Assembly: GCA_945861235.1 (NCBI GenBank)
Contig: CAMATV010000193.1
Location: 1 to 6,552 of the forward strand
DNA length: 6,552 bases
Direction of reading: 5' to 3'
Source: Opitutus sp. GAS368
GTDB taxonomy: Bacteria; Verrucomicrobiota; Verrucomicrobiia; Opitutales; Opitutaceae
Positions 1 through 6,255 of this stretch are shown here, one piece after another. The notes beneath the pieces were generated by a model. It saw nothing but the letters and a program-made list of their open reading frames with translations, was not told where the DNA came from and ran no database searches. The position numbers and the translations under genes were made by a program. Every line of letters begins with the position of its first letter. The first letter of the stretch is position 1.

Positions 1-732
1 CGCGTCGGTGCGTTTACCCCTCGCGCCGCGGCACCGTCACTGCCGTTGATGGCGAAGGATGCACAGCAATTGAGCAGTCGTCCCAACCAGACCCGCGACG
101 GCTACCCGGTGCGGGGCGGTTACGGCGTGATGCCGGGCCCCGCCGATACGTATATGGCCTACGGCGGCGATTGGGCCAACGTCAGCAACACCCCGTTCCG
201 CGAATACAAGCACTGGGTCCACGAAGGTGGCATCGCGACTCCGCTCATTGTGCACTGGCCCGCCGGTATTCCCGCGGCGCGTCGCGGGAAGATAGACGCG
301 CAGCCCGGTCACCTGATCGATTTGATGGCGACGTGCGTCGATCTCGCGGGCGCGAAGTATCCGGCAAGATTTAATGGTGAAGCGATCACCCCGATGGAAG
401 GGGTGAGTCTGCGTCCCGCGCTCGAAGGTAAATCACTCCGGCGTGCGCAGCCGATTTTTTGGGAGCACGAAGGCAACCGCGCTGTCCGCGATGGCCCATG
501 GAAGCTGGTGTCAAAGTTTCCCGGTGGTTGGGAGCTCTACGACATTTCCACCGATCGGGCCGAGCAACGCGATCTTGCGGCGAAAGAACCGGCCCGCTTG
601 ACGACCATGGCTGCCAGCTATGACGCGTGGGCCCAGCGCGCCCTGGTCGTTCCGTGGCCTGCCAATTCGGCCAACGCCACGAACAAAGCCAAGAACTCGA
701 AGAAAAAAGCCGGTGATGCCTCGGGAAAGTAA
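1..732 (+). CDS. Arylsulfatase (sulfatase family S1), C-terminal part, 5' end outside window
   Basis: The frame is open from base 1 and ends at TAA 730-732, giving 243 codons. TTG 46 and ATG 49 are internal codons, not starts, because a sulfatase needs a much longer N-terminal half. That half, with the catalytic cysteine/formylglycine motif and the first metal ligands, lies upstream. Visible hallmarks are WANVSNTPF, then YKHWVHEGGIATPLIVHWPAGI. The lysine codon at 208-210 should be the conserved sulfate-binding lysine of the alkaline-phosphatase-like sulfatase fold. The C-terminal subdomain follows (GHLIDLMATCVDLAG; EGVSLRPAL; FWEHEGNRAVRDGPWKLV; WELYDISTDRAEQRDLA), the usual order for arylsulfatase A-like enzymes. 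About 20 residues rich in Asn, Ala and Lys form a tail after the domain. Family knowledge: these enzymes hydrolyse sulfate esters, generally after export. Substrate cannot be told. The next sulfatase starts 14 bases downstream, so co-transcription is likely. Confidence 0.93.
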   Translation, partial: RVGAFTPRAAAPSLPLMAKDAQQLSSRPNQTRDGYPVRGGYGVMPGPADTYMAYGGDWANVSNTPFREYKHWVHEGGIATPLIVHWPAGIPAARRGKIDAQPGHLIDLMATCVDLAGAKYPARFNGEAITPMEGVSLRPALEGKSLRRAQPIFWEHEGNRAVRDGPWKLVSKFPGGWELYDISTDRAEQRDLAAKEPARLTTMAASYDAWAQRALVVPWPANSANATNKAKNSKKKAGDASGK

Positions 733-746
733 GTCAACGTCCTGTC

Positions 747-2564
747 ATGAAATCCCTCCTCTGTTTTGCGCTACTTGCTCTTGCCTACGCTGCGCCGGCG
801 ATCTCCGCCGCCGACCGGCCCAACATTCTCTGGCTCGTCACTGAGGACAACGTCGCAACCACCGTCGGTGCGTATGGCGACCCCCTCGCCAAAACGCCCC
901 ATATCGACGGACTGGCGAAGAGTGGAATTTTGTTCGAGCGGTGTTACTCGACGTCCGCAGTCTGCGCGCCAACGCGCTCCAGCATCATCACGGGACGCTA
1001 CGCCAGCAGCATGGGCACGCAGCACATGCGCAGCAAACAGCCGCTGCCCGCGGGCGTGAAATTTTTCCCCGAGTATCTCCGCGCGGCTGGTTACTTCACC
1101 ACGAATAATGCCAAGACCGATTACAACACGTCGTCGTCGTGGGATGCCGCGTGGAATGAGAATAACAAAACGGCGCATTGGCGTCATCGCGCGGCGGGGC
1201 AGCCGTTCTTCGCGATTTTCAATTTTGAGCAATCCCACGAGAGCAGCCTGCACAAGCAGGCGGCACAGGTGACCGATCCGGCGAAGGTCCGCGTGCCGGC
1301 CTATTTGCCCGATACCCCGACGGTTCGCGCCGACATCGCGCACTATTACGACAACGTCTCCCGCGCCGATGCCGCGCTCGGGAAAATCTTAGCAGAGCTC
1401 GCGGCCGATGGTTTGGCGGAAGACACGATTATTTTTTATTACGGCGATCACGGTGGGGCGGTCTCGCGCAGCAAGCGCTTCCTCTACGAGAACGGCACGC
1501 ACCCGCCACTCGTGGCGCATTTCCCGAAAAAATTTCAGCACCTCGCACCGGCGGCACCGAATTCTCGCCTGAGTGAGTTGGTCAATTTTGTCGACCTTGC
1601 ACCGACCGTGCTGAGCCTCGCCGGCCTCCCGCTCCCCGCGCAATTTCAGGGCCGGGCTATCGCCGGACCGGCGCGAAAGGCTGGCCCCGAGTTTACGTTC
1701 AGTTTCCGCGATCGCATGGACGAGCGCTACGACATGGCCCGGGCGGTCACCGACGGGCGTTTCCGTTACATCCGCAACTATTACCCGAGTCAGCCGTGGG
1801 GCCAACACCTGGAGTATCTGTGGCGGCAGCCGTCAATGAAGGAGTGGGCGGGCCTCTTTGCGGCCGGAAAGCTCAACGCCGCGCAGCGCGCCTTTTTTGA
1901 AAACAAGCCGACCGAAGAGCTCTTCGATTGCGCGGCTGATCCTGACAACGTCCGCAATCTCGCGGCCGACCCTGCGGCGCGACCGCAGCTCATCCGCCTC
2001 CGCGCCGCGTTGCGCGCACACCAACTGGCGGTGCGCGACACCGGCTTCATGCCGGAACCGCTGCTGGTCGCATGGTCAGGCCAAGACTCGCCGTCCGTCG
2101 TCGCGGCAGACGAAAAACGTTATCCGCTCGCGCGAATCTTGGAGCAGATTGATGCCCTGCAATTGCCGGCGCAGCCAGACGCGGCCGCGCTGCTGGCGGC
2201 GCTGCGTTCGCCGGAGCCCGTCATCCGCTATTGGGCAGCGGTGGCGGCGCTGCGTGCTACCACACCTCCGGATGTGACCGCGCTATTGGCCGACGCGGAG
2301 CCCGTGGTGCGCTTGGCGGCGGCCGAGGTCATGCTCCGTCGCGGCGACAACGCGGCCGCATGGTCGGTCGTTGAGGCGGTGCTGAAGGACGCCACGAAAA
2401 GCGAGGCCCGCCTGTTTGCAGTGAACGTCGTTGCGCGCATTCCGCGCCCGGCGCCGACGGCCATTGGCACGGTGCTGGCTCTCTTGGCTTCCTCGACGGC
2501 CGCCGGTGGTGGCGAAAATTATACGGCGCGCGCCGCCGAGCATTTGATCAAGAAATCTGAGTGA
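747..2564 (+). CDS. Secreted sulfatase (heparan N-sulfatase-like) with C-terminal HEAT-like repeats
   Basis: Complete, 605 residues. ATG 747 gives a clear signal peptide (MKSLLCFALLALAYAAPAISA, likely cleaved near residue 21), so the start is convincing although no Shine-Dalgarno sequence precedes it. The sulfatase domain begins at once with RPNILWLVTEDN; E33, D34 and N35 sit where metal ligands are expected. C73-A-P-T-R77 followed by SSIITGRY is the formylglycine-type motif (bases 963-977), with Thr in place of the common Ser. Other expected sites are K123 in NAKTDYN, H164 in EQSHE, D234-H235 in YYGDHGG, and K243-R244 in SKRF. The C-terminal subdomain reads EELFDCAADPDNVRNLAADP. From about residue 470 to 600 alternating Ala/Leu-rich helices (SPEPVIRYWAAVAALR; DAEPVVRLAAAEVMLRR) look like HEAT repeats. 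Known of the family: a formylglycine-dependent hydrolase of sulfate esters or sulfamates that needs a maturation enzyme encoded elsewhere. The exact substrate is unknown. It lies 14 bases after another sulfatase on the same strand. Confidence 0.95.
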   Translation: MKSLLCFALLALAYAAPAISAADRPNILWLVTEDNVATTVGAYGDPLAKTPHIDGLAKSGILFERCYSTSAVCAPTRSSIITGRYASSMGTQHMRSKQPLPAGVKFFPEYLRAAGYFTTNNAKTDYNTSSSWDAAWNENNKTAHWRHRAAGQPFFAIFNFEQSHESSLHKQAAQVTDPAKVRVPAYLPDTPTVRADIAHYYDNVSRADAALGKILAELAADGLAEDTIIFYYGDHGGAVSRSKRFLYENGTHPPLVAHFPKKFQHLAPAAPNSRLSELVNFVDLAPTVLSLAGLPLPAQFQGRAIAGPARKAGPEFTFSFRDRMDERYDMARAVTDGRFRYIRNYYPSQPWGQHLEYLWRQPSMKEWAGLFAAGKLNAAQRAFFENKPTEELFDCAADPDNVRNLAADPAARPQLIRLRAALRAHQLAVRDTGFMPEPLLVAWSGQDSPSVVAADEKRYPLARILEQIDALQLPAQPDAAALLAALRSPEPVIRYWAAVAALRATTPPDVTALLADAEPVVRLAAAEVMLRRGDNAAAWSVVEAVLKDATKSEARLFAVNVVARIPRPAPTAIGTVLALLASSTAAGGGENYTARAAEHLIKKSE

Positions 2565-2570
2565 AGATCA

Positions 2571-2585
2571 CCGCGGCATTCGCGG
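2571..2585. repeat. Short GC-rich hairpin just after the sulfatase stop codon
   Basis: CCGCG at 2571-2575 and CGCGG at 2581-2585 form a perfect 5-bp stem with a 5-base loop, beginning six bases after the sulfatase TGA. No T run follows on the plus strand, so it is not a classical intrinsic terminator. It could protect the 3' end of the mRNA, or be chance in GC-rich DNA. Confidence 0.3.
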
Positions 2586-2640
2586 CAAATAGTCGCGGGA
2601 GGGTGGGAGCGAGCTGTGGGGTATTGGACCCACTGGAACT

Positions 2641-2674
2641 AAAAAACGCCCGATCACTAGAAGCGGTCGGGCGT
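2641..2674 (-). terminator. Rho-independent terminator of the TonB-dependent receptor gene
   Basis: Read on the minus strand, ACGCCCGA and TCGGGCGT form a perfect 8-bp GC-rich stem (bases 2667-2674 with 2646-2653) around a 13-base loop, followed directly by a run of six T (2646-2641, the first T shared with the stem). It lies about 50 bases beyond the receptor's TGA stop. Stem, loop and T run all fit an intrinsic terminator. On the plus strand the hairpin is followed by GAGAATCG, so it should not stop sulfatase transcription efficiently. Confidence 0.85.
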
Positions 2675-2700
2675 GAGAATCGCAATCGCGAGGAAGCACT

Positions 2701-2716
2701 GCGGTTGGAGAACCGC
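2701..2716 (-). other. Stable small hairpin between receptor stop codon and terminator
   Basis: GCGGTT (2701-2706) and AACCGC (2711-2716) pair perfectly around a 4-base loop. The hairpin begins seven bases after the receptor stop on the minus strand and precedes the terminator. It has no T run of its own. It may stabilise the 3' end of the receptor mRNA or be a leftover terminator stem; its function is inference. Confidence 0.4.
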
Positions 2717-2723
2717 CGCTCCG

Positions 2724-5700
2724 TCACAAATCGAAACTCGTGCTCAGCGTGACACGGCGAGGGTCGACGATGCGGTAGGCAAAATAGGTGCCGTCGGGCT
2801 TGATCGCCACCGGCTGGAGGCGGCCTTTTTCAAAGATGTCCTTGAGGTTGAGTTGCACGCGGGCGCGGATCCGATTGCCGTGAAATTTAAAACGATAGCT
2901 GGCGGAGAGGTCGTAATAAAACCGCGCGGGGTCCCAGGCAGCTTTGTTTTTATCGAGGTTGAGGATGGCGCCGGCGAAGGGACCACTCGTCTCGGGCGCG
3001 GCCCCGAGGAAGCCGATGGAACCGCGGTCCACCCAGCGGACGGCTCCACCGACACTGAAGCCTTTGAGCCGACCGGAGGAAAATTGGTAATTCGTGAGGG
3101 CATTCCAGCGATACTCGCGGACCTGCGTGCGCGGCTTGCCGACATTCGCGACGCCGACGGAGTAGGGTGAAATGAGGGCGCTGTTGTATTGTGCTTCCGC
3201 GCTGTTGCCGCCGCCGACGGGGACGGTGGTCCACCAGAGCGCGCCTTTGCCGTCGCCATTGCCGGGGACGGAGTCGCCGCGCACGGTGGTCCAGGTCGGC
3301 AGGCGCGACTGCCAGTAGTTGAAGACTTCGGGCGAAATCGCGGCGTCGTAGGCGATGCCCTGTGCACCGGTGAACTTGATCCGCCATTCGCGCGTGGGGT
3401 TGTAAGTGGCTTCAAGCTCGATGCCCTCCGAGGTGACGTCGGTCGTGCCGACGGTCTGCGGTTGGGTGAAACCGGAATCGAGGAAGGTCGTCAGCCATGC
3501 CTCGGTCTGGCCCATGAATTTCGCGATGGCGGGGCGGAGTTGCGCCTGAGTGGGAGTGGTGACGCCCTGCGCGGTCAGGCGGGCGGTGACGACCGAGAAT
3601 GCGAACGGATAGAGACTGTTGGCGTCGCGCACGCCATTGCCTTCCTGACGGCCCTCAAGGCGGAAGGTGCGGTTGCCGATGGTGCCAACTTCGCTGCCGC
3701 GCGAATCATACTCGGTCACTTGGTAGCGGTTGATCTTCGCGTTCAGTTTGCCCTGCAGGGCGGAGAAACTGAACCCGTAGTCTCTGCCTTCGCCGCGGGA
3801 ATTGGGGATGTTGCTCTTGAGGTCGAGTTGCTGGCGGACGACCTGGGGGAAGAAACTGTCGGATTGGTTGTAGTGGAGATTCAGCCACGTGAACGGCTTC
3901 ACGACGGCGCCCAACGTCTTTGTCCCGCCGCGCTGCGAGGCGCGCACGACGTCGCCCTGATCATCGCTCCAGCGATTCCACGTTTTGAGGGGTTCGTAGG
4001 AGACGAGTCCGGTGGCGGGATCGATCACGTTGGATAACGAGGTGCGTTCGCGGCGGCGGTCGAGCCGCCAGCCCAAGGTGGTCACGAGACGGTTACTGAA
4101 AAAGTAACTCTGCGCGGTGGCGTTGAGGGTGCGGATTTCGTCGCGGCTGCGGTTCGTGCCGATCAGGCCGAGGTTGTCGACGACGGTGGGCTCGTTGACC
4201 CATTGGCCGGTGCGGTTGTTGAACCAGCGCAAGGGGTAGCTCCCGCTGATATTTTCGAGAGGGGAGGGCGCGGTTTCGATATTCTGGCCTTGGGCGTCGC
4301 CGACGTAGAAACGCTGGATGATTGCGCCGGTGCTGACGCGGTTCGCGGGATTGGTCCACGCGTGGTCGTCGGCGATCAATTGGGAAGCACGGTAGGTGAC
4401 GCCATCGGCGCGGCGCACCGCGGCGTGGGCAGCGAGGCGCTGCTGGCCGATCCACGCGAGCCACCGCGGAAGCTTTGTGGGCGTAAATTGGTAGGCGAGA
4501 TCGGCGGTCTGAGTGTCGGAGATTTCGTAGCCGTCGGTGGCAATCGCCCCGAGTGCTTGGAAATAAGGGCGCTTAAAATTCGGGTTGGGCGTGCCGTCGA
4601 GGAGCTTCTCGTTGACGTCGACGTAGAGGACGGAGTCGGTGTTATCGATGAAGTTGGCGGCTTCGCGCCGGAATTCCTGGCGAAACCAGCCGGCCCGGGC
4701 GGCGAGGGTGTGCGTGAGCGTAGTCAGGATCATGTGCTCGCCCTGCACCATAAAGGTCTTGGCGTAATCTTGGCCGTTATTCGCCGCGACAAAATTGATC
4801 TTCGACCAGTCGTAGACGGACTTGTCGGACATGGCGGGCTCGAAGAAGAGGGGAAAGAGATTGGCCTTGTTGCGCATGAGGAACGAGGCGGTCTCGAGGT
4901 AGCGGATGTTGCTGTTTTGGGTCAGCGGCGAAGGGGTTCCGGTTGTAATGGGATTACTGATGCGGCCGACTGAAAAGCTCGTGATCTGGCTATTTTCGAC
5001 GATGGCGATGCGCCCGCCGTTGATGTTGCCGCCGCCCTGCAGGCCGGCGGGCAAAAGGGCGTCCTGCGCGGTGGTGAACGGGCCGGATTTCGTGCCGTTG
5101 GCGAGCGTGACCATCTGCGTCAACGGATCCCACGTGGGACTGCCGCCCGCCTTCCACTCGTCGGTGGTATCGCGGGGCGTGATGGCATTGGGCCGACGGT
5201 AGGAATTATTGTAGCGCTCGGCCGAGGCGCGGATGGACGTGTTTTTGAAAGGGCGGGCAAAGAGCGAAACGTATTCGCGATGGATGCGTTCGGAGGCGGG
5301 CTGGCGGACAAAGCCCTTCGACTCCCCAACGGCGGCGACCTTCATCGCAAGTTTCCCGGAGATGAGCGGACGGTTGATACTGAGGCTGGAGCGGTGACCG
5401 CCAAAACTGTCGGCGCGAAACGTCGCGTTGTCCGTGCGCTTGGCCGTATTGGCTTCGTCGGGGACGAGATTCACGGTGCCGGCGCTAGAGCCGAGGCCGA
5501 AGAGCGTGGAGTTGGGCCCGCGGGAAATTTCGATGGCACCGACGTTGTAGAGATCAAAGGGTATGCGGCTGTTACTGGAGAAATTACCCCACGCGTTGTT
5601 GACGCCGCTGCCGCTCGTGCCGGCGGAGCCGAGGCCGCGGATACGGTTGGCGCGGGCGGGGTCGCCCTGGATGTTGTCACCGACGCCACCGGTGCGGTTG

Positions 5701-6053
5701 GGGGTGAACTGCGTGAAATCATCCGTGCCCTCGGTGCTGGCCTCGTAGCGGAAGAGGTCGTTGATATCGAGAACGGCGGTGTCTTCCAGCTGCTGCTTGG
5801 TGACGACCGTGATGGAGGCACCGAGGTCCTCGAGCTTCGAGTTGATGCGCGTGCCGGCCAGCGTGTTGAAGGCCTGATAGCCCTTGTCGTCCTCGATGAC
5901 GGTGAAGGGGGAGAGGAAAATGGTCTCCTCGGATTTATCCGAGGCGGCGGAGACCGTGGTGGTTTTTATGGGTGGGGCGCTTTGAGCCCCGACGAATGGC
6001 GTGGCGAAGGCAAGTGCGGCGGCGGCAATGGAGCCATGGCGCCGGCGCCGCAT
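2724..6053 (-). CDS. TonB-dependent outer-membrane receptor
   Basis: Complete, 1109 residues from ATG 6053. A GTG at 6131 would add 26 Pro/Ser-rich residues before the signal sequence; the ATG is preferred because MRRRRHGSIAAAALAFATPFVGA is a good signal peptide (cleavage near residue 23). Neither start has a Shine-Dalgarno sequence. After a short linker, residues 42-53 (EETIFLSPFTVI) are a likely Ton box. The plug spans about 59-205: GYQAFNTLAGTR, then GASITVVTKQQLED, RANRIRGLG and ISRGPNSTLFGLGSSAGTVN (177-195). About 900 residues of barrel with alternating aromatic strands follow, ending LSTSFDL. No carboxypeptidase-like N-terminal domain or adjacent SusD gene is visible, so it is not a standard Bacteroidetes SusCD pair. 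Family role: energised uptake of a large ligand (oligosaccharide, siderophore, cobalamin) driven by TonB-ExbBD. Two sulfatases converging on it suggest a sulfated-glycan product, but the ligand is not shown. A terminator follows at 2641-2674. Confidence 0.95.
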   Translation of the reverse strand: MRRRRHGSIAAAALAFATPFVGAQSAPPIKTTTVSAASDKSEETIFLSPFTVIEDDKGYQAFNTLAGTRINSKLEDLGASITVVTKQQLEDTAVLDINDLFRYEASTEGTDDFTQFTPNRTGGVGDNIQGDPARANRIRGLGSAGTSGSGVNNAWGNFSSNSRIPFDLYNVGAIEISRGPNSTLFGLGSSAGTVNLVPDEANTAKRTDNATFRADSFGGHRSSLSINRPLISGKLAMKVAAVGESKGFVRQPASERIHREYVSLFARPFKNTSIRASAERYNNSYRRPNAITPRDTTDEWKAGGSPTWDPLTQMVTLANGTKSGPFTTAQDALLPAGLQGGGNINGGRIAIVENSQITSFSVGRISNPITTGTPSPLTQNSNIRYLETASFLMRNKANLFPLFFEPAMSDKSVYDWSKINFVAANNGQDYAKTFMVQGEHMILTTLTHTLAARAGWFRQEFRREAANFIDNTDSVLYVDVNEKLLDGTPNPNFKRPYFQALGAIATDGYEISDTQTADLAYQFTPTKLPRWLAWIGQQRLAAHAAVRRADGVTYRASQLIADDHAWTNPANRVSTGAIIQRFYVGDAQGQNIETAPSPLENISGSYPLRWFNNRTGQWVNEPTVVDNLGLIGTNRSRDEIRTLNATAQSYFFSNRLVTTLGWRLDRRRERTSLSNVIDPATGLVSYEPLKTWNRWSDDQGDVVRASQRGGTKTLGAVVKPFTWLNLHYNQSDSFFPQVVRQQLDLKSNIPNSRGEGRDYGFSFSALQGKLNAKINRYQVTEYDSRGSEVGTIGNRTFRLEGRQEGNGVRDANSLYPFAFSVVTARLTAQGVTTPTQAQLRPAIAKFMGQTEAWLTTFLDSGFTQPQTVGTTDVTSEGIELEATYNPTREWRIKFTGAQGIAYDAAISPEVFNYWQSRLPTWTTVRGDSVPGNGDGKGALWWTTVPVGGGNSAEAQYNSALISPYSVGVANVGKPRTQVREYRWNALTNYQFSSGRLKGFSVGGAVRWVDRGSIGFLGAAPETSGPFAGAILNLDKNKAAWDPARFYYDLSASYRFKFHGNRIRARVQLNLKDIFEKGRLQPVAIKPDGTYFAYRIVDPRRVTLSTSFDL

Positions 6054-6162
6054 CGAGGAGGGGCAGGGAGTTTTCAAAGGGCAAGGGGGATGAACAACGG
6101 GATTGGGTAGGGAACCGCTAACCGAGGACACCTTCGGATTTCGGGGGAGCGGTCGGACCGTA

Positions 6163-6214
6163 CTAGAGTTTTGCGATCACAGAAATTTGCAATCATGACG
6201 CCCTTAAACTCTAG
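6163..6214. repeat. Perfect 9-bp inverted repeat with 34-base spacer
   Basis: CTAGAGTTT at 6163-6171 is the exact reverse complement of AAACTCTAG at 6206-6214. The arms enclose two near-identical direct repeats. As DNA it could be paired operator half-sites for a regulator of the receptor gene; as RNA it could close a stem-loop in a leader transcript. A 9-bp perfect match at this spacing in a 200-base region is unlikely by chance, but the function is inference. Confidence 0.5.
6170..6195. repeat. Direct repeat TTTGCRATCA, two copies 16 bases apart
   Basis: TTTGCGATCA (6170-6179) and TTTGCAATCA (6186-6195) match at 9 of 10 bases. The 16-base period is about one and a half helical turns. They lie inside the 9-bp inverted repeat. 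Repeated sites like these are typical of activator or repressor binding; no specific regulator can be named. Confidence 0.4.
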
Positions 6215-6227
6215 GCTTTTCAAAAGC
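6215..6227. repeat. Palindrome GCTTTTCAAAAGC, possible operator
   Basis: The 13 bases are a perfect palindrome with 6-bp arms around a central C, directly abutting the right arm of the 9-bp inverted repeat and ending 28 bases before the ndk start codon. The shape suits a dimeric DNA-binding protein better than an RNA hairpin. It also contains the TTGAAA element noted on the minus strand. Confidence 0.35.
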
Positions 6228-6255
6228 TGTCGGAGACCTACGTTAACCCGTTCTT

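Larger units (their letters stand above)
6054..6255. promoter_or_regulatory. Divergent intergenic region between receptor gene and ndk
   Basis: This 202-base region must hold the start signals for both divergent genes, unless the receptor starts at GTG 6131, which would shorten it to 124 bases. I found no convincing sigma-70 pair on either strand. The best minus-strand -35-like element is TTGAAA (revcomp of 6218-6223), but no good -10 box lies 16-18 bases on. The section from 6150 to 6227 is packed with repeats: a palindrome CGGTCGGACCG (6150-6160), a 9-bp inverted repeat, a 10-base direct repeat, and a 13-base palindrome. The stretch is visibly more AT-rich than the flanking genes, as expected of a control region. 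Confidence 0.6.

Noticed and set aside
46..732. A complete 228-residue gene starting at TTG 46
   Set aside because: The frame is open to base 1 and the protein matches only the C-terminal part of a sulfatase, so the true start lies outside the window.
771..1343. Minus-strand open frame (190 codons) within the second sulfatase
   Set aside because: Overlaps the conserved catalytic region of a clear sulfatase; Arg-rich composition typical of a shadow frame.
2616..2633. Stem GTGGG/CCCAC with 8-base loop
   Set aside because: Only 5 bp, no T run on either strand; likely chance in GC-rich spacer.
2561..2752. Small plus-strand open frame after the sulfatase, running into the receptor's 3' end
   Set aside because: It covers the terminator and hairpins, has no domain or ribosome-binding site, and overlaps a convergent gene.
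3189..4037. Long plus-strand open frame (282 codons) opposite the receptor gene
   Set aside because: It mirrors the receptor coding sequence, is Gly/Ala/Asp-rich with no recognisable domain, and is the usual antisense shadow in GC-rich coding DNA.
4203..4973. Plus-strand open frame (256 codons) antisense to the receptor
   Set aside because: Low-complexity Val/Gly/Glu-rich product with no domain; explained by codon bias of the real gene on the other strand.
5280..6110. Plus-strand open frame (276 codons) antisense to the receptor N-terminus
   Set aside because: The opposite strand encodes an unmistakable signal peptide, Ton box and plug; this frame shows nothing recognisable.
6170..6195. CRISPR-like repeat or CRP site in the intergenic region
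   Set aside because: Only two 10-base copies 16 bases apart, far too short for CRISPR; a TGTGATC half-site appears on the minus strand but has no matching second half.
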